Of a stretch of DNA of 64,000 nt, positions 1 to 8,233 are shown in pieces. Each line of letters opens with the position of its first letter. Position 1 is the stretch's first letter. The notes below the pieces were generated by a model. The model ran no database searches, had not been told where the DNA came from, and saw only the letters and a program-made list of their open reading frames with translations. Source of the stretch: Chloroflexota bacterium (GTDB lineage Bacteria; Chloroflexota; Limnocylindria; P2-11E); contig VBDU01000074.1 of the NCBI GenBank assembly GCA_005883625.1, positions 31,498-95,497 of the forward strand, read 5' to 3'. Made by a program: the position numbers and the translations under genes.

Positions 1-1
1 G

Positions 2-172
2 GTCGAGGCTAGTCGGGGAGCTCCGCTCCCCGGCCCCGAGGCGCCGGTCGACGATCCCGCGGCGAATTCGCCGAAGCGCGCGAAGTGGCTGGCGGAGCAG
101 GAGCGCAAGCAGCGTCCGCAGTCGCGGCGCGAGCTGCTCTTCGGGCGCGGCGAGGAGCCGCGCTCGGACTAG
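2..172 (+). CDS. C-terminal fragment of an unidentified protein
   Basis: An open frame enters from the left edge and ends at a TAG at 170-172, giving about 56 residues that are charged and proline-rich, ending ELLFGRGEEPRSD. The first part (SRGAPLPGPEAP) is encoded by a copy of the GC-rich palindromic repeat seen elsewhere in the window. No domain can be recognised from this piece. It converges on the TolB-like gene on the other strand, overlapping its stop by four bases. The frame and stop are seen directly. That it is a real gene end is inferred from the gene-like composition and the tight convergent fit. Confidence 0.5.
   Translation, partial: VEASRGAPLPGPEAPVDDPAANSPKRAKWLAEQERKQRPQSRRELLFGRGEEPRSD
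9..37. repeat. GC-rich palindromic repeat, copy 1
   Basis: CTAG is followed by an inverted GGGGAGC/GCTCCCC hairpin and GGCCCC. It matches the copies at 3777 and 4654 and lies inside the partial reading frame at the window edge. Confidence 0.5.
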
Positions 173-1269
173 GGCCGCGTCCTCCGCGCGCGGCTCACGA
201 GCGCGAGCCCGCCAAGCATGAGCCCGATCGCCGCGAAGCCCACGACGTACACCGTGGGGTCGCGGAGCGGGTCGACGGAGGCGACGCGGCGCGTGGGCGG
301 CTCGGTCGCATCGAACGGCTTCACCGGATCGGGTCGCGTCGCGAGCGCGGCCTTGCCCTCGTCGTCGAGCGTCACGGCGTAGATCTCGAAGTTGCCACTG
401 CGCGGCGAGGCGAAGAGGAGCTGGCTGCCGTCGGCGCTCAGCTCGAACGGGCCCTGCGCGAGCACGCCCTTCGCCACCTCGGTGCGCAGATCGCCGGCGC
501 GCGGATCGACGGACCAGAGGTCCGTGTAGCTGATGTCCGGCGTCACGAACTCGCTCACGTAGACGATCCGCCCGTCGGGCAGGTACACCGGGAAGTGGCT
601 GCGCTCGTCCTTCGGCGAGATCGGCGACGGGGTCGCCCCGATCGCCGAGGCCATGAGCAGCACCCGCGAGTGATCGCCGTCCGAGAACGCAAGCTGTCGA
701 CCGTCGGGCGACCACGCCGGCGAGTGGCACGCGAACGTGCACTGGTTGTTGCGCTCGCTCGCAAGCTGGCGGGTGAGCTGGACGGTGTTCCCGCCGTCGG
801 CCTCCGTTGTCCAGATGTCCATCGCGCCGTCGCGATAGACGTAATAGCTGATGCGCGTGCCGTCCGGACTCCAGCTCGGGAAGCTCGTGATCGCGCCGCT
901 CCGCGTGAGCTGTGTCCGGGCGCGCGATGCCATGTCGATGACCCAGATGTCGCGCTTGATGTCGCTGCCGGAGTCGACCGCGATGCGTTTCCCGTCGGGA
1001 CTCCAGGTCGGATGGCGGTCGTCCGCGTCGCCGCTCGTCAGCTGGCGGACGTTCCCACCATCGGCGTCCATGACGTAGATGTGGTACGGGCCGTCGCGGT
1101 TGGTCTGGAACGCGATGCGCTTCCCGTCGGGGCTCCACACCGGCCGCAGGTTCGACGCGCTCGTCTGCGTGAGCTGGCGGATCGGCGACGCGCCGACCGT
1201 GGTGCCGCCGCTCACGAACGCGACGCACGCCGCGAGGCACAGCACCCGGACGAGCAGCATGCGCGTCAT
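169..1269 (-). CDS. TolB-like PD40 beta-propeller, membrane-anchored
   Basis: A 366-residue protein with an N-terminal hydrophobic signal segment (LLVRVLCLAACVAFVSGG), then repeated PD40 blades with the signature WSPDGKRIAF / WSPDGTRISY / WSPDGRQLAF, and a C-terminal membrane helix (VVGFAAIGLMLGGLALV) followed by RARR. This predicts a propeller held outside the membrane by its C-terminal helix. PD40/TolB-like domains act as protein- or ligand-binding scaffolds; no catalytic residues are visible. It is the last gene of the minus-strand molybdenum-enzyme operon, two bases after the small membrane protein. Its part in that operon is unknown. Confidence 0.85.
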   Translation of the reverse strand: MTRMLLVRVLCLAACVAFVSGGTTVGASPIRQLTQTSASNLRPVWSPDGKRIAFQTNRDGPYHIYVMDADGGNVRQLTSGDADDRHPTWSPDGKRIAVDSGSDIKRDIWVIDMASRARTQLTRSGAITSFPSWSPDGTRISYYVYRDGAMDIWTTEADGGNTVQLTRQLASERNNQCTFACHSPAWSPDGRQLAFSDGDHSRVLLMASAIGATPSPISPKDERSHFPVYLPDGRIVYVSEFVTPDISYTDLWSVDPRAGDLRTEVAKGVLAQGPFELSADGSQLLFASPRSGNFEIYAVTLDDEGKAALATRPDPVKPFDATEPPTRRVASVDPLRDPTVYVVGFAAIGLMLGGLALVSRARRTRP

Positions 1270-1270
1270 T

Positions 1271-1495
1271 TCAGCCCCTGACCGCCGCGCTTTTCGTCAC
1301 AAGCCGGTAGCACTCCCACGCCAGCAAGGCCGCGAACAGCCCTATGGTCAGACCACCCAGCAAGAGGGCTGCCTGCGCCGGAAGGCCCTCGTGCTGCGCG
1401 GTCTTCGCCACGAACGCGTTCACGACCATGAGGATCGCGAGCACGGCGTTCAGCGCGGCCCAGACGAGGGCCAGCAGCGCGGCGAACGCCTTCAC
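1271..1495 (-). CDS. small membrane protein with two helices
   Basis: A 74-residue protein with two clear hydrophobic segments (about residues 3-28 and 43-62) joined by a polar loop. Its ATG at 1495 overlaps the stop of the cytochrome b gene at 1492 by four bases, and its stop sits two bases before the TolB-like gene, so it is probably translated from the same message. I do not recognise a family. Its position after a cytochrome b suggests an accessory subunit of the same membrane module, which is inference. Confidence 0.65.
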   Translation of the reverse strand: MKAFAALLALVWAALNAVLAILMVVNAFVAKTAQHEGLPAQAALLLGGLTIGLFAALLAWECYRLVTKSAAVRG

Positions 1496-2361
1496 TCATC
1501 GTCTCCGCCCGCGGCGCTCGCCGGGGCGACCCGCGGCGCGGGCGCGAGCGATGCGCTCGCGCGCCCGGTCGTCATCGCGACGACGAGCGACCAGCGCGCG
1601 AGCGTGTACCGCAGATGGTCGAGGACTTTGATGAGGATCAGCACCATCGCCGCGACGTGCAGGGTCGAGGCCCAGTACAGGAGCGGCCCCGGGACGGGGT
1701 AGACGTAGCGCGCGGCCTTCGCGAGACCGGTGATCGTGATGAGTGTGAGCACGAACGTCCACGTGGGGAACGAGAACGCCGTCTCGTAGAACGAGAACTT
1801 CCCCGCAGTCGGTCGCTCGCCGCGCAGGTCGAGGCCGAGCCGCGAAGCGATCATCCGGCCGAGGCGCGGCGGCAGCTCGTGCGCGAGCCCTGTGAGGTGT
1901 CGCCGCCACTGGCCGCGCGGGACGAGCAGCGAGCGGTCCGTGCCGGCCCACCAGTACCCCAGGAACCACGCGAGCGTGAAGAGGATCAGCATCGCGCCGA
2001 TGTAGTGGATGCGGTAGATGAGGTAGAGCGGGAGCGGCAGCGAGACGTCGAGGATGCCGCCCATGTACTGCCACACGCCGGTCGGGAGCGCGAGCAGGAA
2101 GCCCAACGCGAGGAGCCAGTGGCCGGCGATGGTCGCGGGCGCAAAGCGGCGAGACGCGTCGGCGCGCCGCGGGCCGCCGAGGGCGATCCCCAGCGCGAGC
2201 CCCAGCGCGAGGGCGAACGGGATGACCTTGACGAAGACGAAGTTGTCCGAGAGCTCCTCGTCCCAGGGCTGCGCGCCCGAGCCGGCCTGGCCGAGCGTCG
2301 CCACCGCACCGGACACTGCGAGGGCGATCGCGACGAGCGCGACGAGCCAGCGGACGATCAC
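1492..2361 (-). CDS. membrane cytochrome b (FDH gamma/b561-like)
   Basis: A 289-residue integral membrane protein. The GTG start at 2361 overlaps the TGA of the iron-sulfur gene. It has an N-terminal helix, a second helix, then a block like the gamma subunit of formate dehydrogenase: histidines in AGHWLLALGFLL, YRIHYIGAM and STLHVAAMVLILIKVLDHLRY, candidate ligands for two b hemes, plus GKFSFYETAF before the last helices. Such subunits take electrons from a four-cluster iron-sulfur partner and pass them to quinone. Pairing with the Tat-exported iron-sulfur protein immediately upstream fits a beta-gamma module, but no formate dehydrogenase-like alpha subunit is nearby. Confidence 0.8.
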   Translation of the reverse strand: MIVRWLVALVAIALAVSGAVATLGQAGSGAQPWDEELSDNFVFVKVIPFALALGLALGIALGGPRRADASRRFAPATIAGHWLLALGFLLALPTGVWQYMGGILDVSLPLPLYLIYRIHYIGAMLILFTLAWFLGYWWAGTDRSLLVPRGQWRRHLTGLAHELPPRLGRMIASRLGLDLRGERPTAGKFSFYETAFSFPTWTFVLTLITITGLAKAARYVYPVPGPLLYWASTLHVAAMVLILIKVLDHLRYTLARWSLVVAMTTGRASASLAPAPRVAPASAAGGDDE

Positions 2362-3137
2362 GCCTTGCCCTTGGCGGGGCTGCCCTCGAACGTCTGGAAC
2401 GTGCGGAGCTGCGCCCAGGTCTGCCGGTCGCCCTTGGGGGCCTCGAGGCACAGGTGGTCGCTCTTGAGGACCCCCTGCCGTATGCGGATGTTCACCGGGC
2501 AGCGCTCGACGCACGCCGGGCCGCCCTCGCGCCAGAAGCAGAGATCGCACTTTGCGAACGTGTCCTTCTCCGGGTCGTAGGTGATGCGGCTGCGCTGGTG
2601 GAGCGTGAGCTGGTTCGTCGCGTGCGCCTCGTCGCTGATCGGGAACGGGCACGCCTCCGCGCACCGGCCGCAGGTGACGCAGGTGTCCTCGCGGATGAAG
2701 CGCGCGCCGGTACGTGGCTCGACCTGGAGCGCGTCGACCGGGCAGACGTAGAGGCACTCCGCGGTCGGGCACTGGAGGCACGGCTCCTGGTGGAACGAGC
2801 CGCGGTCGGGATAGGCCTCCTGGATGACCGGCGACACCTTCACCTCGGGGTCGTTGAAGATCCGGATCCGCGGGACGTCGGAGAGCCCGGCGCGGCGGTG
2901 CTCCTGAGAGCAGATGACCTCGCACGTGAGGCACCCGATGCAGAGCTGCGGGTCCGGGAAGATGACCGCGTCCGCGAGCGCGGTCGACCTTGGGCTCGCG
3001 CCGCTCGCGATGCCGACGCCGCCGATCGCCTCGAGCGCGATGAACGCGACGATCGGCGCCGCGCCTTTCAGGAGATCCCGGCGCGAGAGCTCGGGATCCG
3101 CCGCTCTTTCGTCGCGCCCGGTCCCTTGTTCGCTCAC
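2358..3137 (-). CDS. Tat-exported four-cluster [4Fe-4S] ferredoxin
   Basis: A 259-residue electron-transfer protein. The N-terminus carries a twin-arginine motif (SRRDLLKGAA) and hydrophobic stretch, so export in folded form is likely. Four cysteine groups follow: CIGCLTCEVIC, CLQCPTAECLYVC, CVTCGRCAEACP and CDLCFWREGGPACVERC, the pattern of beta subunits of formate dehydrogenase, DMSO reductase and related enzymes. It overlaps the cytochrome b start (GTGA). In classical enzymes the catalytic subunit carries the Tat signal; here the iron-sulfur protein has its own, and the neighbouring molybdenum hydroxylase has none. The electron donor is therefore unresolved. Confidence 0.88.
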   Translation of the reverse strand: MSEQGTGRDERAADPELSRRDLLKGAAPIVAFIALEAIGGVGIASGASPRSTALADAVIFPDPQLCIGCLTCEVICSQEHRRAGLSDVPRIRIFNDPEVKVSPVIQEAYPDRGSFHQEPCLQCPTAECLYVCPVDALQVEPRTGARFIREDTCVTCGRCAEACPFPISDEAHATNQLTLHQRSRITYDPEKDTFAKCDLCFWREGGPACVERCPVNIRIRQGVLKSDHLCLEAPKGDRQTWAQLRTFQTFEGSPAKGKA

Positions 3138-3177
3138 GGCGGACCCCTTTCTTGTCGGGCAGTCTCGGCGCGGTCGC

Positions 3178-3816
3178 CTACGACGTCAACGTGACGCCCG
3201 CGGCGAGGTCCTCCAGCGTGTCCACGTCGCGCAAGACGCCGCGATCCTCCACGTCGAGGTCCACGCGGATGTCGGTGTGGCGCTTGATGACCTCGTGGAG
3301 ATTGGACCGCGGATCGGTCGCCGCGATCTCGTCGCGGAGCGACAGCGGGACCGCGACGGGATGCCCGCGCTTGCCGCGGTACCTCGGGGACACGATCGCC
3401 GGCCGGCGTTCGTACGTCTCGATCACAGCGCGTACGGTGTCCGGCCGGACGAAGGGCATGTCGCCGGGGAGCACGAGCACCGCGTCCCCGCGGGCCTGCG
3501 CGACGCCTTCCTGGATCGAGGAGAACATCCCGCGGGAGGGATCGGGGTTCTCGATCGGGCGCACGCGCGGGTCGAGGAGCGAGTTCACGTCGCGCTCGAG
3601 CTCGGTGCGCGCGTCCTTTCCCACGACGACGATGACCTCGGCGGCGCCGCCATCCAGTAGCGCGCGGATCGTGCGGTCGAGCAGCGGCTCGCCGTCGATC
3701 GGGGTGAGCAGCTTGCGCCCGCCGAACCGCTCCGCGGATCCCGCGGCGGGGACGACCGCTACGGCCCGGATCGATCGCGGGGGCTCCGCCCCCGCCGCCC
3801 CCCGGCTAGCTGCCAT
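3178..3816 (-). CDS. MocA-like molybdopterin nucleotidyltransferase
   Basis: A 212-residue GT-A fold nucleotidyltransferase of the MobA/MocA family. It shows AVVPAAGSAERFGGRKLL for nucleotide binding, VVGKDARTE and VLPGDMPFVRPDT for metal coordination. MocA-type enzymes attach CMP to molybdopterin for xanthine-oxidase-family hydroxylases, which fits the adjacent hcr genes. The ATG at 3816 overlaps the hcrB stop. The first roughly 14 residues (AASRGAAGAEPP) are encoded by a palindromic repeat, so the ancestral start was probably near IRAVAVVPAAG and the repeat has extended the protein. Confidence 0.85.
   Translation of the reverse strand: MAASRGAAGAEPPRSIRAVAVVPAAGSAERFGGRKLLTPIDGEPLLDRTIRALLDGGAAEVIVVVGKDARTELERDVNSLLDPRVRPIENPDPSRGMFSSIQEGVAQARGDAVLVLPGDMPFVRPDTVRAVIETYERRPAIVSPRYRGKRGHPVAVPLSLRDEIAATDPRSNLHEVIKRHTDIRVDLDVEDRGVLRDVDTLEDLAAGVTLTS
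3777..3809. repeat. GC-rich palindromic repeat, copy 2
   Basis: GCGGGGGCTCCGCCCCC is followed by GCCGCCCCCCGG and CTAG. It contains the hcrB stop codon and encodes the start of the MocA-like protein. Confidence 0.6.
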
Positions 3817-4652
3817 CGCGCAGACTCCGGAGGGCGCGCTCGGCGAACACGCGCGAGGCGCGCTTGCGCTGCGAGATCGTCCCCGACGTGTTGTCCATCG
3901 GCCGCGCCGCCTTGTGCACCGCGTCCGCGGCGGCCGCGATGGCCTCGTCTTCGAGGCGCGTGCCGACGATCGCCTTCGCGGCGGCCGCGACGAGCATGGG
4001 CCGCGACGCCACCGCGGTGATCGCGATGCGCGCGTCGCGAACGGTCGCGCCCTCGAGACGCACGGCCGCGGCGAGGCCGACGATGGGGAAGTCGAACGAG
4101 TTGCGATCGCGCAGCTTGAGGTAGGCGCTGCGCCAGCCCTCCTCGAGAGGAAGCTCGACCGCCGTCACCACGTCGCCCCGCTCGAGGGTGAGATAGCTGA
4201 TGCCGTCCTCGCGGTAGAGGTCGGCGATCGCGACGCGGCGCTCTCCCTGCGCGTTCGCGACGACGGCGGACGCGCCGAGCGCGATGAGCGCGGGCACCGT
4301 GTCAGCGCTCGCGACCGCGAGGCAGCGCGGGGACGACGTCGCAACACGGCAGACGACGCTCGCGTGCGTCTTCATGCAGTAGCCCTCGGCGGTCCGCCAG
4401 AAGAGCGACTGGTCGTACCAGTTGCACCGCGTGTCGAGGCAGATGTTCCCGCCGACCGTGCCCATGTTGCGGAGCTGCGGCGTGGACACGAGGCCGGCCG
4501 CGGTCGCAAGCGCGGCGTGGCGCTCGCGTACGAGCTCGTGCTCGGCGATCTCGGTGAGCGACGAGCATGGCTTTGGGGTCTTCGCGGAGCATGCGCGCGG
4601 CCTCCGCGTACGTCGCCGCGCGGACGAAGCGGAAGCGCGGAAGGCGCAGCAC
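3806..4652 (-). pseudogene. hcrB: 4-hydroxybenzoyl-CoA reductase beta-type subunit, internal deletion and frameshift
   Basis: FAD-binding middle subunit of a xanthine-oxidase-family enzyme. The GTG at 4652 starts LRLPRFRFVRAATYAEAARML; the frame ends after AMLVA near 4566 and resumes in another frame at SLTEIAEHE. The segment normally between them, including the FAD-binding AGGTDLLP motif (about 45 residues), is missing. Downstream, QLRNMGTVGGNICLDTRC, GYCMK and ATSSPRCLAV supply the four cysteines of the extra [4Fe-4S] cluster diagnostic for 4-hydroxybenzoyl-CoA reductase. Length is 847 nt, not a multiple of three. The gene is either inactivated or damaged by assembly; the rest looks under normal selection. 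Confidence 0.8.
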
Positions 4653-4653
4653 G

Positions 4654-4683
4654 CTAGTCGGGGGCCGGGGGGCGGAGCCCGCC
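4654..4683. repeat. GC-rich palindromic repeat, copy 3
   Basis: CTAG is followed by TCGGGGGCCGGGGGGCGGAG (the repeat in reverse). It encodes the last residues of hcrA (GGLRPPAPD) and its TAG stop, two bases before the hcrB start. Confidence 0.6.
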
Positions 4684-7080
4684 AACCGTCTTGCGCTCGC
4701 GCGCGTCGGTCGTTGCCCCCAGGCGCCGGAGCGCGCGCTTCGGATCGGCCTTGCCGTCGCCGAGGCCGTCGGGACCGATGCGGTCCTTCGTGACGCGCCG
4801 GTTGTCGCGCAGGCCGAGCGCGTCGAGGATCTTCTCCGCGGTGATGGGCGTCTCGTCGAAGCGCACGCCGATCGCGTCGTACACCGCGTTCGCGATCGCG
4901 GGGATGACCGGGTTGAGCGGTCCCTCGCCCGCCTCCTTCGCGCCGAACGGCCCCTCCGCGTCGACCGACTCCACGACGATCGCCTCGAGCGCCGGCGTGT
5001 CGAGCGAGGTCGGCAGCTTGTAGTCGAGGAGCGACGGCTTCTTGTGCAGGCCGCCGCGGAAGACCTGTTCCTCCACGACGATCTCGCCGTACCCCATGTA
5101 CGCGGAGCCTTCGACCTGGCCCTCGACGTTCGCGGGGTTGAGCGCGCGACCGCAATCGTGCGCCGTCGTGAGCTTGTCCACCGTGAGGGTGCCCGTCTCG
5201 ACGTCGACGCTCACCTCGGCGACGGTCGCCTGGTACGAGTACGCCGGCGACGGCCCGACGCCCGCGCCTTTGAAGGTCCCGCCGATCCCCTTGGGGGGCT
5301 TGTAGCTCCCCGCGGCGACGAGCGTGCCGTGCCTCGACTCGGCGAGGACCGCGGCGTCGGTGAACGTCACGAACTTCGATGGATCGTCGTGGTCGTATAC
5401 GCGGCGGTACGCCGTGAGCAGGCGCTCCGCTGGGACGCCGAGCTTCTCGGCCGCGGCCTCGACGACGAGCGCGCGCAGCTTCATCGCCGCATCCTTCGTC
5501 GCGTTGCCGGCCATGAACGTCACGCGGCTGGAGTAGCTGCCGAGGTCGACCGGCGCGAGCGAGGTGTCGCCCGAGACGACGTGCACGTCCTCGGGGAGCA
5601 CGCCGAGCGCTTCCGCGGTGACTGACGCGAGCACCATGTCCGAGCCCTGGCCGATCTCGCTCGTACCGCACATGACCGTCACGCCGCCGCCGCGATCGAT
5701 GCGGATCTCCGCGCCCGAGTGCGGCATCTCGTTCCAGTAGATGGGGAGGCCGGCGCCCGAGATGTACGCGCTGCCCGCGATGCCGATGCCCTTGCCCCGC
5801 GGCAGCTGCCCGTGCTTCTCGCTGAACTTCGTGGCGCGCTGCAGGGCGTCGAGGCATTCGCCAAGGCCCATCGACGTGATGCGCAGCTCGTTCACGGTCC
5901 GGCTGTTCGGCGGCTGGAGGATGCGCTTGCGGTACTCGAGCGGATCGAGCCCCAGGTCCACTGCGATCTTGTCGAGCTGGCACTCGAACCCGTACCGCGG
6001 CTGCGTCGTGCCGTGGCCGCGCTTGGGCCCGCAGGGCGGCTTGTTCGTGTACACGCGGACGCCGTCGAACTTGTACGCCGGGATGCGGTAGGTGACCGTG
6101 AGAAGCGCGCCGGTGTAATAGGTGGTCGCGATCCCGTAGGACGCGTACGCGCCGCCGTCGAGGAAGCTTTGGTAGTGGACCGCGGTGATCTCGCCATCCT
6201 TTTTCACGCCGGTCCTGATGCGCATCTTCACCGGGTGGCGCCCGCGGTGCGCGTAGAAGACCTCCTCCCGGTCGAGCGTGAACTTCACCGGGCGGCCCGT
6301 GCGCAGCGAGAGGAGCGCCGCCGCGAACTCGTGCGCGAACGGGTCGCTCTTGCCGCCGAAGGCGCCGCCGTTCGGCGTGGCGACGACGCGGATCCGCGAG
6401 CGCGGCAGGCCGAGCACCTTCTCGAGCTCGCGGTGCAGGTAGTGGGGGACCTGCGTCGCGGTCCAGAGCGTGAGCTTATCGTCGGCGCCGTAGCTGGCGA
6501 CCGCGGAATGCGTCTCGATCGGCGCGTGCGTGTTGCCCTCGAAGAAGAACCAGTCGTCGCGGACGTGGTCGGCGGCGGCGAACCCGGCCTCGAGGTCGCC
6601 GAAGCTGAGATGGACCTCCTTGAAGACGTTCGCGCGCTTGGAGGTGTCGTGGATCTTCACGTCTTCGCGCTCGAGCGCCTCCTCGATCGTGAAGATCGGC
6701 TCGAGGTCCTCGTAGTCGACGTCGATGAGCGAGAGCGCGTCGAACGCCGCATCTTCGTCGGTCGCCGCGATCGCGGCGACCGGCTCGCCGACGTAGCGGA
6801 CCTTGTCCACAGCGAGCGCGGTCTCGTCCTGCGTCGAGGGCATGATCCCCATCTTCTCGGGCATGTCCGCCCCGGTGACGATCGCGACGACGCCCGGATG
6901 CGCGAGCGCGCGCGTGACGTCGAGGCGCCTGATGCGCGCGTGCGGCCGCGTCGCGCGCAGCAACCGTCCATAGAGCATGCGCGGGAGGAAGAGGTCGTCG
7001 GCGTAGCGCGCCTGCCCGGTGAGGTGGGCCCACGCGTTGACCTTCGGCAGCCGCCTTCCGATGACCGAAAATTCAGACAC
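4654..7080 (-). CDS. hcrA: 4-hydroxybenzoyl-CoA reductase-type molybdenum subunit
   Basis: An 808-residue catalytic subunit of the xanthine oxidase family that binds molybdopterin cytosine dinucleotide. Visible signatures are GQARYADD near the start, NGGAFGGKSDPFAHE (cofactor loop), GPKRGHGTTQPRYGFE (typical of aryl-CoA reductases) and FGAKEAGEGP near the end with the catalytic glutamate. These enzymes reductively remove the phenolic hydroxyl from 4-hydroxybenzoyl-CoA; substrate here is inferred from the subunit set. The GTG start at 7080 lies inside hcrC. The C-terminal GGLRPPAPD comes from a palindromic repeat. The gene appears intact although hcrB is not. Confidence 0.85.
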   Translation of the reverse strand: MSEFSVIGRRLPKVNAWAHLTGQARYADDLFLPRMLYGRLLRATRPHARIRRLDVTRALAHPGVVAIVTGADMPEKMGIMPSTQDETALAVDKVRYVGEPVAAIAATDEDAAFDALSLIDVDYEDLEPIFTIEEALEREDVKIHDTSKRANVFKEVHLSFGDLEAGFAAADHVRDDWFFFEGNTHAPIETHSAVASYGADDKLTLWTATQVPHYLHRELEKVLGLPRSRIRVVATPNGGAFGGKSDPFAHEFAAALLSLRTGRPVKFTLDREEVFYAHRGRHPVKMRIRTGVKKDGEITAVHYQSFLDGGAYASYGIATTYYTGALLTVTYRIPAYKFDGVRVYTNKPPCGPKRGHGTTQPRYGFECQLDKIAVDLGLDPLEYRKRILQPPNSRTVNELRITSMGLGECLDALQRATKFSEKHGQLPRGKGIGIAGSAYISGAGLPIYWNEMPHSGAEIRIDRGGGVTVMCGTSEIGQGSDMVLASVTAEALGVLPEDVHVVSGDTSLAPVDLGSYSSRVTFMAGNATKDAAMKLRALVVEAAAEKLGVPAERLLTAYRRVYDHDDPSKFVTFTDAAVLAESRHGTLVAAGSYKPPKGIGGTFKGAGVGPSPAYSYQATVAEVSVDVETGTLTVDKLTTAHDCGRALNPANVEGQVEGSAYMGYGEIVVEEQVFRGGLHKKPSLLDYKLPTSLDTPALEAIVVESVDAEGPFGAKEAGEGPLNPVIPAIANAVYDAIGVRFDETPITAEKILDALGLRDNRRVTKDRIGPDGLGDGKADPKRALRRLGATTDARERKTVGGLRPPAPD

Positions 7081-7540
7081 TCTTCGCGGCCTTCTCTACC
7101 GCTTCATAGATCGCGGTGTACCCGGTGCAGCGGCAGAGATTGCCGCTGATCGCCTGGGCGATCTCCGCGCGCGTAGGGTGCCCGTTCTCATCGAGCAGCG
7201 CCTTCGCCGCCATGAGCATCCCCGGCGTGCAGTAGCCGCACTGCGCGGCGCCCTCTTCGGCGAACGCGGTCTGCAGCGGATGAAGCTCGGCGCCGCGCGC
7301 GAGCCCTTCGACGGTCGTCACGTCGGCGTCGCCGATCGCCACCGGCAGCGTGAGGCACGAGAGCACCGGCGCGCCGTCGACGAGCACGGTGCACGCGCCG
7401 CACTCGCCGAGCTCGCAGCCGTGCTTCGTGCCGGTGAGGCCGAGCTCCTCACGAAGGACTTCGAGGAGCGTGTGGTGAGGCTCCGCCGCGACGGTGCGCG
7501 CCTCGCCGTTCACGCGGAGCGTGAGGAGCTCCTTGGTCAC
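7073..7540 (-). CDS. hcrC: 4-hydroxybenzoyl-CoA reductase-type [2Fe-2S] subunit
   Basis: A 155-residue small subunit with two [2Fe-2S] clusters: plant-type CELGECGACTV plus a downstream C in VLSC, and the helical-domain CGYCTPGM and NLCRCTGY. It passes electrons between the FAD subunit and molybdenum centre. The GTG at 7540 overlaps the IclR stop (GTGA), and the stop lies inside the hcrA start, so iclR-hcrC-hcrA are translationally coupled. Length and cysteine pattern are normal for the family. Confidence 0.9.
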   Translation of the reverse strand: MTKELLTLRVNGEARTVAAEPHHTLLEVLREELGLTGTKHGCELGECGACTVLVDGAPVLSCLTLPVAIGDADVTTVEGLARGAELHPLQTAFAEEGAAQCGYCTPGMLMAAKALLDENGHPTRAEIAQAISGNLCRCTGYTAIYEAVEKAAKSV

Positions 7541-8220
7541 GCCGGCCGCTCCACGCGCTGACCGCGCTGCGGCGCGCCGATGCGTCGCGACAGGTCCGCG
7601 GCCGCGCTCGCGCAGCGCTCGCCGATCCTGCGCAGGGTGCGTAGATCGACGCGCTCCTTGAACCCGACGACCATGAGCACGGCGATCCGTTTGCCGTTCG
7701 CGTCGGTGATCGGCGCGGCGACGGCGCGGACCCCGCGGAAGAGCTCCTGGTCGTCATAGCCGATGTCCTCGCGGCCGTCGAGGACCTTGGCGTGCGCGCC
7801 CGCGTCGAGCGGCAGGCGCCGGCCGAGCGGCGCGGTCATGTGCAGGTCGGTCGCGGGCTCCGCGCGCGCGGCGATCTCCACCGCGCCGTCGCTCACGATG
7901 CCGAGAATGGCGGTCTCGCCGCAAGCCTCCATCAGCGCGTTCAAGTGGGGCTGCGCGAGGGTACGGAGGTCGGGCTTCGACGCGTCGGCGAGCGCGCGCA
8001 GCTCGGGGCCGAGACGGAAGCGCGTGTCGGGATCGCGCACGACGAAGCCGTACGAGTCGAGGGTGAGGAGGATGTCGCGCAGCGTCCCCTTGGAGACGTT
8101 GAGCGAACGCGCGAGCTCACTGATGCCCATCGCGCGGCCCCCCTCGGCGATGGCGCGCAGGACGCGCGCGGCTTTGTCGATCGCCGGCACCGGCCGAAGA
8201 CTTCCCGTACTCCCTGCCAT
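7537..8220 (-). CDS. IclR-family transcriptional regulator
   Basis: A 227-residue regulator. The start is taken as ATG 8220 (MAGSTGSLRPVPAIDKAARVL), the usual IclR N-terminus. A winged helix follows (MGISELARSLNVSKGTLRDIL) and then the effector domain (ETAILGIVSDGAVEIAARAE, GVRAVAAPITDANGKR). IclR proteins commonly control aromatic catabolism and respond to pathway acids. It is the first gene of the hcr operon and is divergent from the aryl-CoA ligase, so it probably controls both. The open frame runs further upstream but loses homology there. Confidence 0.88.
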   Translation of the reverse strand: MAGSTGSLRPVPAIDKAARVLRAIAEGGRAMGISELARSLNVSKGTLRDILLTLDSYGFVVRDPDTRFRLGPELRALADASKPDLRTLAQPHLNALMEACGETAILGIVSDGAVEIAARAEPATDLHMTAPLGRRLPLDAGAHAKVLDGREDIGYDDQELFRGVRAVAAPITDANGKRIAVLMVVGFKERVDLRTLRRIGERCASAAADLSRRIGAPQRGQRVERPA

Positions 8221-8233
8221 ACGCGTACTGCGG

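Noticed and set aside
4654..7080. Carbon monoxide dehydrogenase (CoxL) identity for the molybdenum subunit
   Set aside because: The CoxL-type active-site loop with cysteine was not seen, and the partner subunit has the extra [4Fe-4S] cysteines typical of 4-hydroxybenzoyl-CoA reductase.
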